The notes under the pieces were generated by a model, which saw only the letters and a list, made by a program, of their open reading frames with translations, made no database searches and had not been told where the DNA came from. A program made the position numbers and the translations under genes. DNA of 64,000 nucleotides. Origin: Zopfochytrium polystomum. Lineage: Eukaryota > Chytridiomycota > Chytridiomycetes > Chytridiales > Chytridiaceae. This document shows, one piece after another, positions 1 to 9,128 of this stretch. Position 1 is the first letter of the stretch. Each line of letters starts with the position of its first letter. Location: the NCBI GenBank assembly GCA_025765615.1, contig JAIVFJ010000028.1, positions 1 to 64,000 of the forward strand, given 5' to 3'.

Positions 1-276
1 CCAGATGAAACCCTTCTGTGTCTTGCACCAGAGGATTATGCTTTCTTTTGTGATTGTGTCTGTTTCATGCTTTGGTGTGAGAAACCCCTCTTTTATGTTG
101 GAAATTTATTTGTGTTTTTCTTGGGCTTTTTAAGACTCCTAATACACTTTCCTGTCTAGTGCCCCTAGACACCCTCCTTTTCCCCCTTTTCATTAGTCAG
201 GTTTGGTATTTAGATCCATGCTCTAGTTTCCACCTATAGCCCTAGGTGAGGAGTTAGAGAGCACAGTTTCACAACC

Positions 277-1701
277 ATGAATGCTGCATCGAAGGAATTG
301 GATCTGTCATTCTCACTTTTCCTGGTTTTGATGTGGTGCTCCGCAATGTGCTTCATGTCCCATCACTCAAGGAACCGCTCCTCTCTGTGTCGCATGTCCT
401 CCAAGACCCAACTGCTGGGATGCTATTCACTCAAGATTCTGTCTTTCTTCTTGATCTTGCTACCCTCGCATCTCAACAAGGCATCAAGATTGGCGAACGA
501 AGTGACAGCCTTTACTATCTCATCCCAGTCCAGCACCCAGCTGCGCAGAGGAAATTTCAGTTGAGTCCATTGCCTGCACATCACCAGCAACTGCACGCAA
601 CCTATGGCACTGACGTTTTCGCCACATCCACCAAGAGCAAGTACGCGACACTCTCAAGTCTGGTGATGTTGATGGTGCTCCTGCTCCACCAACAACAACA
701 CACGAGCCTTGCCTCATTTGCGATATGGCAAAGATGCGCCAGCAACACCTCATGGCCAATCCTTGTTTTGATTTTGCCCGGCTGCAGATGCTGTGTGCCA
801 ACCAAACTGGAAAGATCAGTACACGTTCTCTTGACGGTTCCAACTATTTCGAAGTTATTGTCAACTATGCCACAGGCTATACTTGGGTCAACACTGTCAC
901 TCACACAGCAGGCGTCACTCAAAGGATAATTGATCACATTGATTTTGAAGAGCAACTCTTCCCCACTCGTTGAGCACTATTTGCACGGGCAGACAACCTC
1001 AGTCTTAACACTCAGCAATTTGAGGCCTACTGTATCAACCACCAACCTCCCATCACCTTCCAGCCTTCTGTCCCTTATGTCAAGGAGGGTGATGGTGTTT
1101 CAGAAAATGCCATCAAGGTCATCACTCACATTGCTTCCTGTCTCCTGATTGAAGCCCAGCTTCCACAGTTCTTCTGGTCCTATGCATTACCATGCTTCAT
1201 TCCTGCACAATTGCGTGCAACACACTCACACTGGTCGAATTCCATTTGAATATTACCAAGGCTGAAAACTCAACCTACACCACCTTGGAATTTTTGGCTG
1301 CCTCATTGTCACTCAACAATGAGTACACAGAACCTGCAAACTCACACAAGACCAAGTTCTCTCCTCAGGCCTCACTTGGACTCTTCTTGGGTTTCGACAC
1401 AGACAGCGAGTCTATTGCCGTCAGCTATGACTTAACTGCACAGACCATTCTTTGGACATGCCACTATAACTTGCATGAGCATGTCTTTCCTGGCCTTGTC
1501 TGCAGTGATGCTAAGCTTCAATCTCTTAATTCTGATTTCTTAACTTCTCTCTCTGATGATTTTATGGATTTTCCTGAAACTGACAACTCTCCTTCTTTTG
1601 AGCCTGTTGAGCCACCACTTGACTCTTACTGTCGATTATCCAACTCGCCTCCTCATGGTGCTCCCTCCTCTCGTACTTGCCAGCAACTGTGCCAGGCATC
1701 T

Positions 1702-1734
<33 letters not shown>

Positions 1735-2541
1735 AGGGGTGTTGAGATTTGAGCCTTGGAAGCCAGCTTCCTTCGTCGACAGCGGCCTCGTTGCTGCTGC
1801 CGATGCGATTTACACTAAGTCAGGTAAGCCGACATCCTAATCTGAATCCAACAAAAAGAGTTTGTCGAAGACGGCAGTGATTCCAGCTTTGCTTTCCTAG
1901 GCTTCCCCAGCGAGGACAAAACCCAATCACTCGCCATCTCTTGCACCTCTACCGTGGATCAGCCAAGCCAGAACCACGCTTCCCTAAAGAACCAATCCAC
2001 CAATCACAACTCCCACCAGTGCCACATTCCAACAAGGAAGCCCACACATCAGACTATAACGAAGAATGGACTGCATCTGAGCTTGAGGAGCTCACTCTCT
2101 CATGGACAAGCACAACGTCTGGGAATGGGCAGTTCTTCCTCCTGGCGAACTCACAAGAACACGCAATGTTTTCTGCAAATGGGTTTATGCCTACAAGCTC
2201 AACCCCTTTGGCTGGCTGAAGTGATGGAAACGTATTATGAGAGTTGCAACTCTCTGCACAGCGGGCACTACCAATCCTCGAGGACAATCAATCTGCAATC
2301 GCACTAGTGGCTCAACCCTCTCACACATGCTAGCACAAAACAAATTGACATACCTGCCCATTTCCTCCAACAAGGTGTAGCCACTGGAGAGATCACTGTA
2401 CACTATGCACCACCCAGCGGCCAGATTGCAGACATTCTCACAAAACCACTCTTGACATCTCAGCACCAGCGACTGGCCTCACTACTTGGCCTCCAACCCC
2501 GCTCTGACCTTTCGAACCCCTTTCGGTCAAAGCCTCAGATG
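277..2541 (+). pseudogene. Remnant copia pol polyprotein
   Basis: The frame starting near 333 gives the typical pre-integrase text 'LRNVLHVPSLKEPLLSVSHV'. Integrase-like text follows around 780-960. At 1200-1510 the segment with 'ASLGLFLGFDTDSES' matches the copia region just after the integrase core, where the protein is said to adopt host-gene colour (GxFLGY-like motif). Near 2300-2500 comes the RNase H tail, with HTSTKQID-like and 'ADILTKPLLTSQH' motifs. These lie in different frames, so no intact product can be made. The reverse transcriptase core is absent. Confidence 0.72.
1702..1733 (+). repeat. (G)32 homopolymer
   Basis: An uninterrupted run of 32 G lies inside the retrotransposon remnant and breaks its reading frame. 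The length may not be exact in the assembly. Confidence 0.9.
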
Positions 2542-2594
2542 CTTATGCACGCTTGCATAACAGGTGCTACACCCATGGCCATCATGCGGGGAGG

Positions 2595-2833
2595 TGTTAG
2601 GTGGAACTGACTGGTTAGCAGCAAGAGGCACAAGACAGACCCAAATCTATTGTGACTGTCAGTTGTCATTCTCACGATGCCCATGGGATAGCGAGCCACT
2701 GCCAATGCAGACCTGGGCGCTGGCTTGCGCTGATGACAAATACTCTAAGTATTAGGTGGAACAGAAACCCAGTGTCAACAGTTTTCCTCCTCCTCTGCCA
2801 AGCAGAATCATCATGTGTCAATAATTCATAACA
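2595..2833 (+). repeat. 3' LTR of copia copy A
   Basis: The 239-bp block opens with TGTTA and closes with TAACA, a perfect 5-bp terminal inverted repeat with the canonical TG...CA ends. It is immediately preceded by the purine tract GCGGGGAGG, which fits a polypurine tract, and it lies about 90 bp after the RNase H tail. These are the expected positions for a copia 3' LTR. The matching 5' LTR would lie before the window. Confidence 0.72.
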
Positions 2834-2899
2834 GAGTTTTTTTTCTCTTTCTCTCCAAGTTGGGGAGAAGGATCACCCACAAACACCCATCTCCACTTC

Positions 2900-3750
2900 A
2901 TTCACTCCTTCCACTCACTCACTCAGAGTAGGCTGTTTACAGTTTTACCATGCGTCATATACATCAAAGCAACAAATGCCTCACCAAAAAACTCAGTGTT
3001 TTCAACCAAATTGACGCGCCACCTGCAATTTTCGCAGTGTATGTGGAGTGAACAGTGAATACTTGAAACTAATCTCCCTTCAATTCTGTGCATATTTCGA
3101 CTGCTGCAGCCATCTTTAGTATTGGTCTTCAGTTTTTCTGAAAGACTTGATCTTTTGACGCTTCTGTGCTGTGCCAGCTGAACAAGTCCCAGCTGCACAA
3201 AAAAAGCGACAGCCTTAAAGTTTCTGCAAATCAAAAGAGCAAGAGTATCCCAGATATTCCTCTGAGCCTGTTAATTTTGAATTCTGGGGGAATATAGTTG
3301 TCAAATGATCCCAGCCAAGCATGTGAATGGGCAAGCTCCTGGGAATATTTGTTCTTCTTCTCCTGAATTTGTCCAATCTCATCACGATAAGACCTGGTAT
3401 TGGCCCATGTTTCCACAAAATGTCGAGCCTCGTGCAGCTTCTTCTGTGCATCCAAAAGCTTCGTACTGCCGTCCAAGGCAGAAGCAGGTAGATCACTTGA
3501 AAGCACAGTGACGTAGTGAGAGTTCAGCTGTTCCACCAGGGTGTTGGCATCTTCACAGAAACTTGGTCATTGACATGGTCTGCGAATTTTGTGAGACTGT
3601 GCTCTCTGAATCCTCACCCTGGGCTATGGGCGGCAAAATAGAGCATAGACCTAAATACCAATCCTGAAAAGTGAAAAGGGCAAAAAGGAGATGTCTAGGG
3701 GTCACTAGACAGGACAATGTATTTGGAGTCTTAAAAAGCCCAAGAAACAC
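2900..3750 (-). mobile_element. Inverted fragment of a related copia element (leader and gag), copy B
   Basis: Read on the minus strand, 3745-3580 is clearly homologous to the plus-strand leader at about 118-275. Shared blocks include the 'ttgggctttttaagactcc' motif and the 'gtatttag.tc.atgctct' motif. A start-like ATG follows near 3577, and then a gag-like frame (3551-3231, with text such as 'LVEQLNSHYVTVL' and 'ARHFVETWANTRSYRDE') that is offset by one base. Further gag-like text continues down to about 2923. So gag is retained here, whereas it is deleted in copy A. No LTR was recognised with confidence at its 5' side. Confidence 0.6.
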
Positions 3751-4429
3751 GAAGAAACTCTCTTACTACACACAAAGAGAAGACTCTCACACTCAGACTA
3801 AAGGCAACTGTGAAAAGGTGGCACACTAGCAAAGAATGTGCAGGGTTCTCTGGTCCATGACACAGAGTTGGTCCAATGGGAGGCAAAAGATAAAGCCAAA
3901 GGGGACCGGGAAATCCAGTAACAATGCTGGAGGTGCAAGAGGCAGCAAGCTCCAGGGAGTGGCACTAAATGCAGCACTCCAATCCAACTGAAGAAGACAA
4001 GAGAGTGGGGAGGAAAGTGGCCAGGTTCCAGTCTGTTGGAGCCACCACCATGGAGGAAGGCTCCCTCTCTGTCAAAGACACGCCCAAAGTTGGAGGGGGT
4101 TGGACACAGAGGGCAAACACAAGGAACAGTTAGTGTGCAGAGGTGTCTGTTGAATTAAATCAGAACTGTTTTCCACTTAACAGAACCAGACACAACTTGT
4201 CTCACTCCAAGGAGAAGTTCCAACTCAATCCAAGGAGGGGGCACACAGGGTCAGAGACAGTGGGACTCTTCTTACTTCATCCTACTAGGACACAGACATC
4301 TGCTTCACCAAGCCGGAGGAATTCCTATCTTAGAAGCAAGGAAGGTTAACACCCACTCCCTCACCCAAATGTGGCACCATGACATCACAGGCATTAATCT
4401 GAGAAAAGAGGGTCTGAATCCAACCTAAA

Positions 4430-4520
4430 CAGCATGCAGAATTGGTGAGGTGCACTGGGGCTTGAACCCAGCACACTGGCATGATGGCCAAGAGGACTTC
4501 AACCTCCTGTCACACACCAG
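4430..4520 (-). repeat. tRNA-like sequence with perfect B box (SINE or tRNA relic)
   Basis: On the minus strand, bases 4468-4458 read GGTTCAAGCCC, an exact match to the Pol III B box (GGTTCRANNCC). It sits in a perfect 5-bp T-stem (CTGGG/CCCAG). The following TGCACC... can pair, with wobbles, to a GGTGTGT upstream. The A box region is degenerate and the anticodon arm is poor, so a working tRNA is unlikely. A tRNA-derived SINE head or a decayed tRNA is the simplest reading. Confidence 0.45.
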
Positions 4521-5194
4521 GGGACTGCCACCCCCAGCTCTACAACAGTCAGGAAGAAAAGGGCAGGCAAGGGACTTCAGGCACAGGTTCACACAGTCAA
4601 CAAGATGGGGGGCAGCTGCTTAAATAGGAAAGGGTTGGAATCACCAGGTAGGAGGGAAAAAGGAGGGAAAACACATACAAAACAGCAAAACAATAAATAA
4701 AATAGGAAAGAAAAGAATGGGAGGAGTGAATCACCAAGAAATGGGGCTGAGCCAGCCAAACAAGGAAGACAGCAGAGTATCATGGGGCATTTCTTGGCAA
4801 ACAGAAGGGAGGGCTGGCAAGAAATGATTGGTGCAGATAAGAAGACAGTCACTCTCAGCCACACAAGAAAGAAAAGACACAAACAGAGACAACAAGGAAG
4901 AAATAAAAGAGAGAACAGGAAAAACAGGAAAAACAGGATAAATTACTAATTGGAAAAAAAAATAAGTAAAAATCACCAATGAAAAGATAAAGAAAAGCCC
5001 TGTGATCTCATACCCTTTTATGAGGTATTACATCATGGTAGCAGGTGGTAGGGCTTGTTAGCTCTGCCATCATCTTGTTAACTTTGTCCATCTGGGCCTA
5101 GCACTTCTCCCACAGAAGTGTTCCAGTCCTAAGTCATTTCAAAAAGTGAGGGGCCATTGGCCAAACATAGTAGGACTTTGCATTTCTGCTCAGT

Positions 5195-5272
5195 CTGTCA
5201 AATAGCATGTCTCGAGCTTGGCACCTTCCCAATTGAAGGGAGCGCTCTAACCACTGAGCAAGGGGGCCTTGT
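5195..5272 (-). repeat. tRNA-like sequence with perfect A box (SINE or tRNA relic)
   Basis: On the minus strand, 5261-5251 reads TTGCTCAGTGG, followed by TTAGAGCGCTCC. This is a canonical tRNA D-arm and Pol III A box. A 5-bp anticodon-like stem (CCTTC/GAAGG) follows with a 6-base loop. The B box region (AGCTCGAGACA) is one or two changes from consensus and the acceptor stem does not close well. This fits a decayed tRNA or a tRNA-derived SINE head rather than an active tRNA. Confidence 0.5.
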
Positions 5273-7178
5273 ATCAGCAATTAGAATCAAGACTGAGTCT
5301 TTCTGTCTGCAACATCGCCAATAAATAATAATAATAAATAATAATAGTAGAGCTCAGAGGCAGGACATACGGAGCCAGTCAGAGGCTGTATGGAAACCCA
5401 ATAAATAAGAGAGTAGGAGTCCAAGCCTAGTCACGTTTTGCAAGCAAAATGCAGGTCGAGATGGGGTGGTAATCCTCACAATTACCAGTTAAAAAGTGGG
5501 TATACACTTAATTTATTTGAGGTCACATGCTTGACTGCCTGTCGTCCTCACAATTTACTCTGCTTTTGCCAAGACGCCGTTCCGTTAACAAACATTCCCT
5601 TCAGTGAGCTAATCAGTAGCGAAGTCATTTTATACTTCGATGGTTTAATAATCAAAGAATGCTTCAGCGTCCATTCATTCATTCATTCATACATTCATTT
5701 TTTAACCATTTTCACTTACTCGACACATCGTATGAGATTCCTAATCTCATGAGCCATTGAGCTGTTGAGGTCTCTTTAAAAGCTCTTCCTTGGCTAGTTC
5801 ATTGGTTTTACCTTTACATATAGTGGCCCCCCCATCATTCACAAACAACCGCTATATTCCTATATTTGAATACTTATTCTTACTTTCAAAAGTAACTCAG
5901 TGCTGATGCCCTGCATCAAAAAGAGCATCCCGTGTTCCTTGTACTGAATGGGCCTTAGCACAAGGGGCACACCCTTTATTTCTTCCTTTTTCTTCTCATT
6001 TCTTCTTTATTTTTTCTCATTTTCTCTTATTTTCCCTTTTTCCCACCTTTCAAGCCTCTGTCCCTGCACTGATGCACTTTGAATGGTGGCCTGCACCTCC
6101 TCTTTACTCCTGACTGAATGAAGAGTCACCAGGGAATAACAATCTCTTCAGCTCCTTTTTGGGCAAAAGAGACTTAAAGTCCACACCTCCAAACCATTTT
6201 TCGATTCGTGTTGGACCCTACTCTTGAGCACTGAGACTGTCAATCTTTGATAGGCACTTATAGACTGAAGACTTCAACTCAGCCGCAACAACAGTGTTCA
6301 GTGCACACTGACATCCCAGAGACAGTTTTCCAGTTGCTGATCTCCCTTGATGGGGTTGGAGAACAAATCTTCGAGGAAGATGGCATATCTCATGACAGAG
6401 GATGGGTGCAGGTGCAAGGTTGTGTGAATATCTTTCAGCCACCTAAGATTGGAGGTGATAGTCACACAGCCATCTTATGAATTGCTGGCAAGATAGTCGA
6501 GACCTGCTGAGTATTGCAAGCCACATTTCCATAGAAAGAGAACCCGCCCACTCTGCTGCTCCTCATTTCTTGAACTCTGGCTTGTCTGCAACGCGTAAGA
6601 GCTCTGTGGGCATTAACAGCACAGAACTTTGGATCTTTCATGCTGTCATCAATGTGAGACTACACTGAGGTCTCAGTGATAAAGTCTAGGGATTTTATTC
6701 GCAAAAACAAGCGTACCTGTCATAAAACTGCAAGGATCAGGACCCCTATTATTATTCCCAGTTCTTTAGTTTCCAAGGCGTTATCAAAGTGTATTTGCAG
6801 CTAACCTGTCTTTGTTATTGGGCCTGCTTTTACTACTTTCGTCTTAACAGTTTCTGTTGCACCAAGGTTTTCTTAACATATTTTCTTTTTCAGTGGCTAA
6901 CAGAGACTGCCCGACTGCCCAGGGATGGGTGCAAGCCTAATTTATTATTTATTTTTGGCACTTGTACATACACGCATATGGTTGGGGGGACTTAGAGCAT
7001 TTTGTGGTGGATGCTCCAAGCCAGGGGGGTTGACTTGTCAATTTCTCTCTCTCTGTTTTTGGGCCATTTCGCTTTTTCCTTGTTTCTTCAATCTGATTTC
7101 TGTCCTTTGGCACCAATACAGAGTCCCTTCAAATCCATCTGGCTTGCAAGGTGAGGGTAGTGAGAGATGGTACACACC

Positions 7179-7486
7179 TGTTATGAATCACCCTCTGGAA
7201 ACCTCTGGAACCTTCTAGAACATTCCTTCATGGAACCTTGTGGAACCTTCTGGAACCTTCTTTGCTTTCCTGGCTTGTCTTGTTGTCATTGGTATCATTG
7301 GTATCATTGTATTACTAATTGCTCTTTCTGGAACTTTCTTTGAGACTTGACAAGGAAGACTCTCAAAAGGTATAAAAGGGGGATGGGGGACCTGTCCCAT
7401 CCCTCAAGTGAATTATTGTTTCCAATACAATCATCACTCCTCTCAGTTCCTTGTCTGCCTTGTCCTGTCCTGCCCTGTTCCTGACA
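7179..7486 (+). repeat. Solo LTR with 5-bp target duplication
   Basis: The 308-bp block starts TGTTATG and ends CCTGACA (TG...CA). It is flanked on both sides by ACACC (7174-7178 and 7487-7491), the 5-bp target duplication expected of LTR retrotransposon integration. A TATA box (TATAAAAGG, 7371-7379) lies in the right place for the U3/R junction. No primer-binding site or internal region follows, so this is a solo LTR left by LTR-LTR recombination. The sequence differs from the 2595-2833 LTR, so it belongs to another family. Confidence 0.75.
7371..7379 (+). promoter_or_regulatory. TATA box inside the solo LTR
   Basis: TATAAAAGG lies 115 bp before the LTR end, followed by a T-rich initiator-like stretch. 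This is typical of LTR promoters. It could still drive transcription into the downstream intergenic DNA. Confidence 0.5.
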
Positions 7487-7502
7487 ACACCCAGGTGTGT
7501 AC

Positions 7503-9128
7503 ATGGTCCCTTCGTGGGGCTCCTCTTAAGGGGCCGTGGGTGGGGAATGCAGCTGGCCCCACCAGCGACTGTGTGACATTGCCAGCTCTGTGTTGGAGTG
7601 AGGATCACAGGTACTCGCCTGCTGCAGCAACAGTGGTGGTGGTGGCGACGACGATGGCGTCATCGTCCCCAACCTTCCCGTCCCTGCGAGGGTGTTGTTG
7701 GCTGCACTCAGTGCAGCCTGCGACAACTGAGAGTTCGATCTACGAGTGCCTGCCTCGGTCCTATTGCTGTGAGAGTGAGATGTGTGAGTACGAGTGCGAT
7801 GCGATAAAGCCTGTTGGTTGAGTGATCGTGCTGACGCAGCCTGGCGGGGTGCGTGTATGATTGCAGGTGTTTCCGCGTGCGAGTTCCCTGCTGGCGACCT
7901 TCCGACCAATACATAGTCGACTCCCTTCTCTCTCTCCCCCCTGTCGCTGGCGACAACGAGGGCTCCTGCAGCACCGTCTGCGACGAGGGGCGCTAGGTCG
8001 CGCCCTGTCCGTCCCGTCGCTATTAAACGCTCCTGTTGTATTTGAGATTAGATTCCTGAGATAAAAAACCCTGTTTCCCTCTTCTCTTTCTTTATTCTGC
8101 AGTTGTGTTGCGCCCTCAGGAGTGCCCTTCTGTTTCCCCTCACATCAGCCCACAGCCATGTGAGTAATCGGTGCTCTGGCACCGATCCTTCAGAGGATTG
8201 TCCCTCTGAATGTTCATTCTTTGTGTTTGAGACCCCTGTTAGACAGATCAGTAGGGATATTTCGTGGACTATGCAAGTAGTAGGTTTGAAACACCCCCTA
8301 GCCTATTATTTGCTTTCCCTCACTCTAGGGCCCAGATCCCAGGGTAAAGGAGTGAGTATAGTCTCACATCAACCACAGCTGAACAGCATGGGATTGGATC
8401 GCAAATAAGGCTGGCATCTGACTTTCCGGATACTTGATCTCACACAAATCCACTCCGCCGCAAATGGATACTGGCGGCGCTGCCATATCCCGGTTTCCGG
8501 ACCTGGAGCGGACATAAACGCATTGGCAATTCTTCGGGAACGTCTCCAACGTGCATGGTTGTTGAGGCAGACGATCCTGATGAAGCAGCTGATATGAGCA
8601 CAGCGGAGCGATTGCTAAAGTCGACAGCGACACAGCGCTCGTGCAGGTGGTGGCGGCTGGTACTGCTACAGACTGCATTGGGCTGCACAGGCCTCCATGA
8701 TCCACAGCGGCTCGCAGTACACAAGGCATTTCGTGGCTGCCCTTACGCGCGCTGTTGACAGAAATACTGGTGGGAGCGCCAGCTCGGACTTGACTGTCAA
8801 GGTCTGGGGTGTGGGCACCTGCAGCAGCAGCAGTGTACCACCTGCCGCTGCCACTGGGTGCACCAGGGATCGCGCCGGCGCTTCGGGGACGCAGCGCGCC
8901 GCTGTCAGACTGGCCACTCATCTCCGCAGTGGCGATGCGTCGCGCAGCGTCCTCCCAGCTTCTGACGTTGAGCACTTGGGCCTCACAGTGCTGCGGTGAA
9001 CGACGAGGCGGGTGAGACACGTCAGCCATCTGGTCACGTGTCAATACGAAACGGTTGTGTGCAGATTCAATTGTTCAATTGTGCAGATTTTTTGCCGTTT
9101 TCCCGCCGCCGCGTGGTGGTGAAGCGAC
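7503..9128. other. Intergenic DNA upstream of BDP1, no supported gene
   Basis: Open frames occur on both strands, the longest being 226 codons on the minus strand at 9044-8364. None shows a recognisable domain, and the plus strand contains overlapping frames of similar quality. Composition becomes GC-rich with CAG/GCT runs near 8800. It may hold decayed gag-like coding sequence, but this cannot be shown from sequence alone. The BDP1 promoter should lie in the last few hundred bases. Confidence 0.4.

Larger units (their letters stand above)
1..2833 (+). mobile_element. Decayed Ty1/copia LTR retrotransposon, copy A (5' end outside the window)
   Basis: Pieces of a copia polyprotein occur in the expected order on the plus strand: a 5' leader (about 100-275), a GAG-pre-integrase segment (about 334-540), integrase fragments (about 760-960 and 1190-1510) and an RNase H C-terminus (about 2300-2500). 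They are followed by a purine-rich tract and an LTR. The leader runs into a start-like ATG at 277 and then almost at once into the pre-integrase region, so gag is deleted. Most of the reverse transcriptase between about 1840 and 2290 is also missing. Frameshifts, stops and a 32-G run show that it is dead. The domain order integrase then RNase H identifies copia rather than gypsy. Confidence 0.78.
3771..7178. other. Gene-poor repeat-rich interval
   Basis: No coding region could be supported in this 3.4-kb stretch: the frames are short and lack domain signatures. It holds two tRNA-like segments (annotated separately), an ATA/AATA microsatellite near 5320-5350, an ATTC repeat near 5673-5699, and pyrimidine-rich tracts near 5960-6060. 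Composition is AT-richer than the gene region. It is probably a graveyard of transposable element fragments. Confidence 0.55.

Noticed and set aside
4589..4979. Hydrophobic minus-strand frames resembling membrane proteins
   Set aside because: They are translations of purine-rich (GGGAAA/AACAGGA) low-complexity DNA read in reverse. Two frames give equally hydrophobic text, and the area is repeat-rich.
5320..5350. Direct repeats as a possible CRISPR array
   Set aside because: It is an AATA microsatellite without unique spacers, in a eukaryotic genome.
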